A DNA stretch of 64,000 bases from assembly GCF_019703515.2 (NCBI RefSeq), contig NC_059356.1:21023197-21087196 (forward strand), read 5' to 3'. A model generated the notes under the pieces. The model made no database searches and was not told the DNA's origin. It saw only the letters and a list, made by a program, of their open reading frames with translations. The stretch comes from Myxocyprinus asiaticus (Eukaryota > Chordata > Actinopteri > Cypriniformes > Catostomidae). Positions 10,869 through 22,800 of this stretch are shown here, piece by piece (position 1 is the stretch's first letter; each line of letters starts with the position of its first letter). The translations under genes and the position numbers were made by a program.

Positions 10869-13800
10869 CTGTGGTGACTTTTCTTCCAGGACACAGTATG
10901 GAACATGGTGGACATGATGAAGAGCCCAGACAGACCTGTACCATACATCCATGCAGAGATGGTCTCCCACTGGTCATCAGATAGAAAGTACAACACCGAA
11001 CTGCCCATGATGCTTGGAATAATCCAGAACTGAACAGACAAAGACAAAAATCATCGTGTTTCACATGCATGGCTGAGGAATATTAATGTAGTGTCTGTAA
11101 CCAAAATATAAAACTGATTTAAGTTGATCCACTGACATTTGTTGGAAAAGCTATGCCAACCCCAAGTCCTTCATGATGTATGTCCAGTTTGCAAATTGAA
11201 TTACAGAAACTGCATCAGAGAGATGCGAAATTGAAAATTCTAATACATGTAGCCTGTAGCACCATCTGTCACTATGTGTGTCTGATCAAATCTTCTTAAA
11301 GTCCCACAAAATAAAAATTGGTGTTTTGAAATGTGAATCTTTGTCCATATCTGTATGTATTGAGGCCATCTAAGATCAACTTTTGGCAGTATATGCATTT
11401 AAAATATGCAGTCTTTCTCTTCTGAGAAAACGAACCAGAAATATTGATGACTCACACTCACTCACTTATTTTATCCAATGAAATGCTTTCTAAAATGAGA
11501 ATGTCCCTCCATCTAATACCACCTATTTCTGACAAGCTAGACCAAGTAGTAAAGCATAATAAGTTAATGTTTGTGACATAAACAAAAGGCTATTTGCCCT
11601 TCAAAACAAAGGGACGATCCTCTCAATATATCCTGCAGCAACTTCCTGTTTTAATACATCAACACAGGAAAGAAAACTGTGCTCATCAAGCCATTCATGG
11701 AGTCTTTAACATAAGCCATGAGCCTTACTGACTTTCTGTAGTAGACCTCCAACCTGATTACATGGGAAATCAATATCTTGCTTCCAAATGTATACTGAAA
11801 TCAACCCCTTACTGCCAAATTACTGACAAGCGCCATCCCCCATCAATGCCATGGAAACCAGTAAGTAATTGTGTTCACAAACAATGGTGAGCACATTTCG
11901 GAGGTTGCATTTTCGCTCAAAAAATAAGTAACAAATTTTACTCCACTGATGGTTAGGTTTAGGTTTGGGGTTTGGATTAGGGTGTATGGTTATTAAAATA
12001 TACATTCCTGTTAACTGATTTCAACAGCAGAACTTTCGATGTGCTGTCACCAACTTCACACTGCGAGTCCTCTTGTTTACAGAAGGTAATACAGAAAATC
12101 ATTAGTTCAATGCACCAGGGACCAGGGACAGTTATCACTACGCAAACAAACGTACAAAGGCAATTTGCATAGCATTTACATTTTTACAATGCCTAAGACA
12201 AAACATCTAAAACAGTGTATGTGCAAATGAAGTATCAATGAATGCTGTTGAGCATTTAACCCACGGCCATATGAACCAAAGCCACGGTGCTGTTGATGGC
12301 AGGGTCAAAGAGGTTTTGGTGTGTACTAAACGATTAGTCGACGTTATCGACAACGTCGACAATAAAAAATTGTCTACAAAAATGTTCGTTGTCGAATAGT
12401 CATTTGATCTCATTTAACAACGTGAGATCACATTAAACTCTAATGATGACACGTGAGAGCAGCACTGCAGTTCACACCTGACTGAGGAGAGGAAGAAAAC
12501 ACAGCTCACAGTCCAGATGCACTCTAAACTTTCACAGCTTCAGGTGATGTAGATCGCAATGTATGAGGGAATAATACAAAAATACCAAATAAGTAAATAC
12601 AGAAGCACTCTCGTTGTAGAATAAGCGGAGTCGGATATCTTTAAAGGAAACATCCCGGCATTACATCTTAAATGCATTTAAATTTAATGAGTTATAGCTT
12701 TATTAAAGTTCAAATAATATGGAAGCAGATCATGTAAATAACTACAAACTCCGAAACTGGCATTTCTCTGTGCGGTCAGCGCCTCTTCTACGAGCTACGC
12801 GAATGTCCCGATCTAAGGGGGAGAGATTGAAACTGCACCCGGCTGATGCACACACTGTCGCGGGGACGCTCGTCCCTTGAGCGCGCACACTTAATACAGC
12901 TAGATTATAACGTGATAGCTTGCGACTTATTGAATCATAATATATGTGTCACTGTGCATTTCGTATCGTGAAGAAAATTGGCAAAATGCAGCTTTATTAA
13001 TTAGAGAGAGTTTGTTTTTTTGTGAGTTAAAGATGGATTGAAGTGAACAGAAAGGTATACATTTTTTATTTGTTTTTGTTTTGGCTCCAATATAAATATC
13101 TAAACTCCTTTAAAACAATGTACATTTACTTTAGCAGCTATACTGCAGAAGAAAAAAAATGTATCTGAGAATGTTGAATATAATATTAAAAATACAAATA
13201 TTTTAAAATATCTAAAAATCCTTTAAAAAGATGCATTCACCTGTGAAGCAGCATATAAGATATTTAGACTTGTTGTTAGAGAACAGATCTTGAATATAAG
13301 TATATTTTGTCTTTACTTCACTCGCAGAAGTATAACCAAGTGAAAAAATACACATATACAAAATAACACATATATTTAAGATACATTCTCTTAAAGCAAG
13401 TCTAAATATCTTATATGTTTACAAGTAAATGTATCTTGTTTTAAAGATTTTTAGACAATTTTAAATGGAAAACAAGACAAAAACACTTGATAACAATATG
13501 ATTTTTTGCAGTGAATTTCTTCACTGAATTAAACTTAAAAGTTTTTTTTTTCTTTAATTCAGTGAATGTCATTTAGAGGTTGTGGCAGCGGGGGCGTGGT
13601 CAAGCATCTCTCTGGAGAGAGAAAGCGGTAAGGGCGCTTGCACCTGAGCTAAATTGTCTAACACCTGTCTCTAATTTCAGTGAGCACGGGGAGAGCGGCA
13701 TAAAGAGAGCGACACAACGCTCAGTGAGAGAGACTGGATATGACAGAGCCGAGCCAGAGCAACGATTCCCGAGTAGTGAAAGTTATTTGTAGAAACAGTG

Positions 13801-16800
13801 TGTGTGTTAGTGTCTAAAGAGTGTATAAAGGTAACTGTAAAGTGGTGTTGAGGAAGAGGGGAAATAAAGCGTCACCTGAAAAAGGAAAACTGCTTCTTGC
13901 GTCCTCTTTTACAGAGGTATTTTTAAAAGATGATTTTGTCCTCTTTATTGTTAGTAAGCACGTTTAATACAGCCTTTTAAGTCGGGGCACAAGCTGAATA
14001 ATCGGTTAAGAGCTAATGATTAATCATTGCAATAATCGCCCGAATAGTCGAATAATCGTTCTAATAATTGTTAGATTAATCGATTATCAAAATAATCGTT
14101 AGTTGCAGCCCTAGTGTGTACTGAAAGTCTCGTGCTGTAGCTAGTGAACTGGGCATGCCAGATGTGTGGCTCTGAGAGGCGGGGTTTAGCGAGTAGAATG
14201 TTATCCAAACAACATCACGGCGTCAAGGCCATACCTTTCTTTAGAGCGCTGAGAATCGCCTGCTTGCATGTGAAGTGACCGTGACATGTAAATGACCAGT
14301 CATGGTTCGTTTTGTTGTTACGTGCCATCGTGATACTACAATAATAGATCAGTGTTTAACAGTCTAATTTAAATGGCCCACATATCAGAGCCGCGGCAGA
14401 CGCGTTTGAGCTCATAATGTCAAAGTGCTCGCCTGCTTCAGTTCCCTGTAACTTTTAACTGTCTTGTCTAATGATAAAAAGGCAAATATCAATAAAACTA
14501 ATATAATTTACCGTCTGCAAATATGCGCATATCTCGTTTAAACAGATGTAATAATCCAACCTCACAATTTGAGCAGATCCAGCATCCTGTGGAGCGCTAA
14601 TTTATTTACCTCTAAAGCACGTATTCTAACAGTCTCTCCTCAACAGTTCCCTGTAACTTTTAACTTTCTTTTCTAATGATAAAAGGCAAATATCAATAAA
14701 AATTCTATTATATACAGTCTGCAAATATGCAGATATTTCGTTTAAACAGATGTAATTCATGAACCTCGTGAAAATCCAGCGTTTTCTTCCTGTCGAGTGC
14801 TCATCCATTATCTTCCTCTGAAGCGCGTATTCTATCACCCAGAATCTAAATTTCAGGATCAGTATCAAATGTTCCTCTGATTCAAAATTTCATGATGGTC
14901 AGTCCATGACAATCCAAGCAGGTGATCCAGGCCGTTTAAACTGTCAGGAGATTGCTGCTCGCGGTGGATGCACACAAGCAGGAGAGAGCATCTTCAAAGT
15001 AAACGCGCTTCACGTGTGCTACAAGTAAATGTCTTATTCACTATGCACTGTATGTACAATTGGTTTGATTCGGTATTTTTTGAGAAAATGCGATTGCTAA
15101 CGTGGACATGTCATCCATGGTTGCTGGACTACTGTGTGTACTGTTATTTCCTTCTTCCTAATATAGTAACAATTTCTTCATGTGCAAATAAATTAAAACA
15201 ATTTGATGACTAAACAGAAATCAGAAGAAACTGCTATCTGCCATTTAAAATAAAAATAAAAAAATGTAGATTGTTTTTTTTTACAAAGTTTAGTGTGAAA
15301 TTGAGTAAATACAGAGTGCTAAATAAGAGCTTATTATAGCAATTTTATGTTTATGTTATTTACTATATTAAAATGTGTGAGAAAAATACCATGAAAACCT
15401 TCTCTCTCGACTACACCCCCAAATCTCAGTTTCAATACAGACCAACCCATCCAGTTTCTGTTCTGATGCAAATCACTCTATTTTCTTTGAGGCTTCACTA
15501 ATATATTGTTTGAGATTCTTTCTGGGCTCTACACTGTAAAAAGTGGTCACCTGCAATTGTTACTTTAAGGAGCTACCTTTACCTGATCTAACCCTTAAAA
15601 TTAGTTTTGTTGGTATAACCTAATGTATTGATTCAGTGATGTTAAATAATATTTTTGACTTGACAAAAAACATTTTTTTTTTTTTTTCAGTATAGCCTGT
15701 AAAAAATCTTATGGTGAACAAAACTCATAGAAAATAACTACAACAATTCTAGGTGTTTATTCAGTACAAGGAACAAAGCTTCGACTGATCCAAATAGCCC
15801 ACATCATGACTGCATCTCTCTCCTAGTGCTATTAGATCTTAGGGCTGCCTTCGACACCACAGATAATGACAATCTCTTGGATAGGTTTGAGAATTATGTT
15901 GGAATTTGTGGATAGGCATTAGCTTGGTTTAAGTCCTATTTATCTGACTGCTAAGCAGAAGTAAAGTACAGAGCGCCACAGGGCTTAGTCTTAGGTCCCC
16001 TGTTTTCCTCCTTATATATGCTTCCCCTGGGAGACATTATCAGGAACCATGGAATTAGTTTTCACTGTTATGCTGACAATACTCAACTTTATATTTCCTC
16101 AAGACCTGATGAAATGTCACAATTTTCCAAGTTAACAGAGTGTATCAATGATATAAAGGACTGGTTGGATAGAAATTTCCTTCTGCTAAATTCTGACAAA
16201 ACAAATGCACTAATTTGTACTAATGACCAAAAACTTCTAAACATAAGATGCTAGAATATTATTTGACTCTCAATGGATGTACTGTTATGTTGTGTTCTGC
16301 AGTTAAGAACTTGGGTGTTACAGTATGTTTGATAGCAATTTGTCCTTTGAAAATCACATTTCCATTGTTCGTAGAACAGCTTTCTTCCACCTCAGAAATA
16401 TTGATAAGTTACGACACATGCTATCTGTTTCTGATGCCGAAAAACTAATTAATGCGTTAATGACCTCAAGACTATATTATTGTAATGCCTTACTGGGAGG
16501 ATGTCTTGTAAGTTCAGTAAATAAGCTTCAGTTGGTTCAAAATTCAGCAGCTAGTGTGCTGACTAAAACCAAGAAATATGATCATATCAGCCCCATTTTA
16601 TCATCACTACATTGGCTACCTGTTAAGTTTTGTATAAATTAAAAAAAATCTGTTAATTAATTGCAAAGCTTTGAATGGTCTAGCTTCCCAGTGTAAGGAT
16701 GAGGTAGGCTGAGAGGATTCCATTTGCGGGTCTTTATTCAGATACTCCAATTCATAAACATCAATCATAGTTGGGTCACAGGCTTTAGTCAAAACACATA

Positions 16801-19800
16801 AAATCGGTCCACGGCCAAATAAATCCAAAACAGTAATCCAAAAACTTAAGTCCAGAAAATGTTATCAAAGATCATAACAGGAGGTCTACACATAGGCATG
16901 GAGAAAACACTTGGTAAGGCAGTGGAACTGGCAATACTTCCAGGTGTTTTTCTCTTGGGACGACCCCTTGGTCGGGGTGCCGGACGATTCAGGTGGGCTT
17001 GGTGAAAGTCTCTGGTGAGTGATGGATCCATTATGTCCCTAGCTGCTACCCATGATCTTTGCTCCGGGCCATATCCCTCCCAGTCCACGAGGTAGTATAG
17101 CTGACCACCCCTCCTGCGAGAATCCAGAATCTCCTGAACCAGGTAGGCAGGAGCTCCATCGATCTCGAGTGGAGGAGGAGGTCCTTCGTCAGTTTCGATG
17201 CCTCGTGGACCGGTTTCAGGAGGGACACATGAAAGGAAGGAGAGATGCGGTAAGTAGCAGGCAATTCTAAATGGTATGTGACTGGATTAACTTGACGTAA
17301 AATCTTAAAAGGACCAACGTACCTTGGACTCAGTTTCTTGCAAGGGAGATTCAGGTGTAGATCGCAAGTTGAAAGCCACACCCTTTGACCTGGCTGATAC
17401 TCAGGATGGGGATGTCTGTGTCAATCAGCTTGGATTTTCTGATATCGAATAGCTCATTGGAGAAGGACATGAGCCCCATCCCAAACCAGTTCACTCCTAA
17501 TCCAGTCATCCATGGCAGGTACTTCAGATATTTCTCCAGACCAAGGGAATAGGGGAGGTTGATATCCCAGAAAGCATTGGAAGGGGGTCAGACCTGTAGA
17601 GGAGTGTGGGAGGAAGATGCTCCACTTCTCCTGTTCTTTGCTGTAGTATGATCATAGGTATCTACGATGTCCTGATTAAGCCGTACTACTTGGCCATTAG
17701 CTTGCGGATGATAGCCGGAGGTGAGACTGACATTGATGTTTAGTAGTTTGCAAAATGCTCTCCATACTCTTGAAGTGAACTGTGGTCCTCGATCAGTGAC
17801 TATGTCATCAGGTAATCCATAGATTCGAAACACTTGATTGAACAGCACTTGAGTTGTTTCCATGGCAGTGGGTAGACCTTTCAATGGTATAAGACGGCAC
17901 GATTTTGAGAAGCGATCAATGGTGACCATGATGGTGGTGAATCCTTGAGAGTTAGGCAGATCAGTGATGAAATCAATAGACAAGGGGGACCAGGGTCGTT
18001 GTGGAATAGGTAGTGGTTCTAATAGTCCTGCAGGTTGTTGACATGGTGTGCAGGAATGTGCACAGGTCTGACAGGCACTTACATAGTTCTTGACATCAGT
18101 GGATAGTGTTGGCCACCAGAAAGAGTTCCTGACTAAAGTGTTAGTACGGTTAATTCCAGGATGTCCAGAGGTGAGTGATGTGTGGACCCATTGAAAGATT
18201 CTGTTGCGTACACTGAATGGAACATACACCTTGCCAGCAGGACATTCTGGAGGGGAAGGCTCCTCTTGTTTAACACGTAGAATCTCCTCCATGATATCTC
18301 ACCGGATAGGTGCAATGATGATGGAGGAAGGTAGAGTCTTTTCTGGACCGATATGTGTCTCAGATTCATAGATAAGTGACAATGCATTGGCTTTACTATT
18401 CTTACTTCCTGGATGATATGTGACTGTGAAATTGAACCGAGTGAAGAAGAGTGCCCATCTGGCCTGGCGAGGATTCAATCTCTTGGCTTCCTTGATATAT
18501 TCCAAATTTTTGTGATCTGTGATGACTAGAAATGGATGAAGTGCGCCTTCTAGCCAGTGTCGCCACTCTTCTAGAGCGGATTTGATAGACAGTAATTCTT
18601 TGTTACTGACAGAAGAGAATTCTTCCAGGAGAAGAATGCACAGTGGTGTAGTTTGCCTGGGTTTCCATGACATTGGGAAAGAACAGCACCAATTCCAGTA
18701 TCAGAGTTGTCGACCTCTACGATGAAGGGAAGTTGAGGGTCGGGATGCTTGAGAATAGGAGCTTAGGTAAAACTGGATTTGAGTCTATTGAGGGTGGTTG
18801 TTGCTGCCTCTGTCCATGCCAACTTCTTGTTTTTCCTATAAGAAGGGAGGTGATGGGTGCAGCAACGGTACTGTAGTTACGGATGAATCTGCGGTAGAAA
18901 TTAGTGAAGCCTAGAAATCGTTGTAGTTCCTTTACCGTGGTGGGTGTGGGCCAGTCAATGATGGCTTTTACTTTGGTGAGATCCATCTCCACTCCAGAGT
19001 GGCTAATATTATATCCCAAGAACGTGGTGGAAAGGACATGAAATTCACACTTCTCGGCTTCGACAAAAAGATTATTCTGGAGTAGACGTGACAAGATATT
19101 TCTTACATGGTAGATATGTTCCTCCATTGACCGTGAATAGATCAAGATGTCATCTATGTAGACTATCACATATTGATTCAGGAGATCCTTGAAAACTTCA
19201 TTGATGAAAAATTGGAAAACGGAAGGTGAGTTGGAGAGCCCATACGGCATTACCAAGTATTCGTAGTGCCCCCTGGTGGTGAGAAAAGCTGTTTTCCATT
19301 CATCACCCTCTCGTATTCTGATGAGGTTGTAAGCAGATCTGAGGTCCAGTTTAGTGAAGTATCTGGCCTCTCGTAATTGTTCCAGGGAGAAGGAATAAGT
19401 GGTAGTGGATGGCGGTTCTTGACAGTAATTGCGTTGAGTGCTCGATAGTCAATACAAGGTCTTAAGCCGCCATCTTTCTTGTCAAAAAAGAAGAATCCGG
19501 ATGCAGCTGGAGAAGTACAGGGTCTAATAAATCCATAAGATAGGGCCTCGTCAATGTACTCTTCCATGGCCTTGGTCTCTGGGATGGACAGTGGGTAAAC
19601 ATGGCTCTTGGTGGAGAAGTGTTAGGAAGAAGGTCAATAGCACAGTTGCAGGATCGATGAGGAGGTAACTGGGTGGCCTTCTCTTTACTAAAAACCTCCA
19701 CCAAGTCAGCAAACTCATTGGGGACATTGTTCGGCAATGAAACGAGGTTCTCAGTGAGATGAGTTGTGCAGACTGTAAACTTGGGTGGCAGTTCCAGACA

Positions 19801-22800
19801 GTGAAGATGACAGTGAGGAGACCAATGGATTAAGTCCTTGTTCTTCCAAGAAAACTGGGGTTCGTGAGTGGATAACCAAGGAATCCGAGAATCACTTGGT
19901 TTCATGGTGATGAAATGACGTAAAGAGTGATTTCTTCAATGTGAATCAGACCGACTTGGAGTTTTATAGGAAGAGTTTGATGAGTGATGTGACCTTTACC
20001 GATGGGACTGTCATCAGCAGCAGTTACAGCAATAGGTGGTTCACACTTGTCCGTGAGGATGTTCAATTGCATCACTAAGTCCTGATGTATCACATTAGCA
20101 GCAGCTCCTGAGTCAATTAATGCTGAGAAATTATATTCTTGGTTAGCGATGGACAACATAATGGGTAGTGACAAGCCTTGACTGATTGTTAAGAGTATTA
20201 AAGATGTGACTCACTCGATAAAGTTGTGAAGAGGTGGTAGCAGGTTTGACAGGGCAGTTGGAACAGCGATGACCTGGTTCACCACAGTAGAAGCAGAGGT
20301 CATGGAGTAATCTTCTTCTACGTTCATCTTGAGACACATGAGTTTGTCTTATTTGCATAGCCTCCGTAGGTTGCTGCTGACTTGGTACTTGAACAGAGGT
20401 TGTAGGTACATGACATGGTAGGGAGGTATTGAAACATGGTTGTGATCGTAAGAGATTGTCTAATCTGATAGCAAGGGTAATGTACTGAGAGAAGTCGAGG
20501 GAGTCATCTCTGCATACTAATTCAACCTGGAGTTTAGCTGACAGACTAGAACGAAAAATGTGTTTCAAAGCGATGTCATTAAACTCACTCTGTGCCGCAA
20601 GAGTACGAAACTGTATGGCATGATCGGAAGCAGATTTATTGCCTTGACATAGTTGAGTGAGCGGAGTTGCTGCGTCCATGCCTTCCGCAGGATATTGAAA
20701 AACATCACGAACAACGTAGTAAAATGACTGTATGATTGTTGAATATGTGCATCATGATCCCCAACAGCCGTAGCCCACTCTAATGCCTTACCAGTTAGCA
20801 AAGTCATGATAAATGAGCATTTCAACTTATCCTGGTTAAAAACTTCAGGTTGGTTTGAGAAGTAGATGAAACACTGTCTTAGGAAACCTGTACAATTATC
20901 AGGAGAGCCATCAAACTTATCAGGTAGAGCAAATCTTACCGGATCATGGCGTGGTGCAGGAAGAGACCAAATATACTGTGTTAAATGGTCACTGGTGGCT
21001 TGTAGCGTTAGCAGCTGGTATTGAAAACCTTTCAGCACCTCATTCTGATACCCAATGGTTGAAAGGAGTTGAGAGACACCCGCTGGGCAAAGTATTCTGT
21101 AAGGATGTAGGCTGAGAGGATTCCATTTGCGGGTCTTTATTCAAATACTCCAAGTCATAAACATCAATCGTAGTCGGGTCACAGGCTTTAGTCAAAACAC
21201 ATATAAATCAGTCCATGGGCAAACAAATCCAAAAACGTAAGCTAAGATCATAACAGGAGGTCTACACATAGGCATGGAGAAAAACGCTTGGTAAAGCAGT
21301 GGAACTGGCAATACTTCGCAACGTGATACTGTGAGCACAAGGCTTATATACATGGTGCATGACCAAACAGGAACTGATGTGGACAGAGTTCAATATTCAG
21401 GTGAGGGCTCCCTCTGGTGGACAGGAGCCTGTTCAAATGTTACACCCAGTACTTAAGTGACCTTCTATCACAGTATAATCCATCACATTCAGTATGACTG
21501 CAAAATTCTGGCCTATTGATCGTACCTAGAATATCAAAATCCACAAAAGGAGGTAGATCCTTTTGCTATTTTGCACCTAAATTATGGAATACAATGTTTC
21601 CCCAAGGATATTTTTCAGCAGCGGAGCTGTTGTGCACGCATCCATGAGTACGTAATGTCTGACCCGTAAAATTACTTTAGAATCATTATAGATGGATTAT
21701 TCATCTTCTCCTTGTCATGTGTGTTTATTTACTGAAAATGTATATCAATCTCACAGGGGGCTACTTTATTTCTTTTTTTTTACCTCTAGTTTTATTCAGA
21801 TGGAATGATTTTTAAAGTATATAGCCTAATTATGGTCCTTCTCTTCAGTCACTTCTTTCTCAGCAAGATGTGATGCAACACATGCTGAATTACATTTATG
21901 TTGTTGTTTTTGCCAGATACAAAGCGCACAGCAGACTGGGCCTTGCAAGTGTTACATTGCATAAAGAATATTAATGAACCATGTGAAATTTCAACAGCGG
22001 CGCTCATAATTTAGATGCGGAGGTGTGCCGCTGCTGAATGCATACAGGGGAAACACTGGAATAGCCATCCAAGCAGTATTCAGGACTCAGACACACTCTC
22101 TCAGTTTAAGTCTAGACTAAAGACTCATCTATTCAGCCAGGCATACACCTAATTTATCCATCAACTCACAGTTATGCTGCTTTAGTCAGGTCTGCCAGAA
22201 CCGGAAACACTTACCATACTCTATAACTCTGCTTTAAAGTGAATGGCATCTACGCTAGAAATACATAACCTGAGGTTTTCCAGAGCCTTCCAGATCCAGC
22301 TCTGATCGAGCCCAATGTCCCACTCCCACTGCTATGTGTCACTAAGTGATGACTACTAATTGCAGCCTGTGCCAATGAACTGCTACCAACTCAACAACAG
22401 TAAGACATGGGATAATTCACTGTCCACTGCCTGCACCTCGGGCTTAGGATGGTCTTCACCGGAAATGAACTGCCACAAGCTTCCAGCCGGGCTACGAGGC
22501 ACACCTCACTAACCTCAGCCAGCATCATCTTGGTCATAGGATGGACTACACTTTCTTATATATAGAATACATAGATGATAAATTAATACTGACAAAAGCC
22601 TTAATCAGCCAAATGAAAGGACAATGCATCTGCGTGCACTTCTGCAAAAAATTTGGGATGCAATTCATAGACAAGACTTAATCAATAATCTTAGAGTTCG
22701 TACAAAATCCTTTAGTTTTAAACATTGCCCACCAAAATCTACTCAGTTTACATACATAAAACAAGACTTGTATTAGACATAGATGACTAATATTTGCGTT

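Larger units (their letters stand above)
16692..21444 (-). mobile_element. Sushi-like Ty3/Gypsy chromovirus, degenerate, 4753 bp
   Basis: Flanked by a 5-bp duplication CCCAG (16687-16691, 21445-21449), with TGTAAGG...TTACA ends. In minus-strand order it has a 5' LTR (21098-21444), gag with zinc knuckle, protease, reverse transcriptase, RNase H, integrase and chromodomain, then a shortened 3' LTR (16692-about 16941). The 3' LTR lost its distal part and joins directly to the end of pol, so the polypurine tract is missing. Gag and pol are broken by several frameshifts. It inserted in the LINE between a [12 protein letters not shown] and a YLSDLL-like codon stretch. Confidence 0.9.

Noticed and set aside
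11945..11980. Possible interstitial telomere repeat (GGTTAGGTTTAGG)
   Set aside because: Only two imperfect units; a short low-complexity motif common in fish DNA, not a (TTAGGG)n array.
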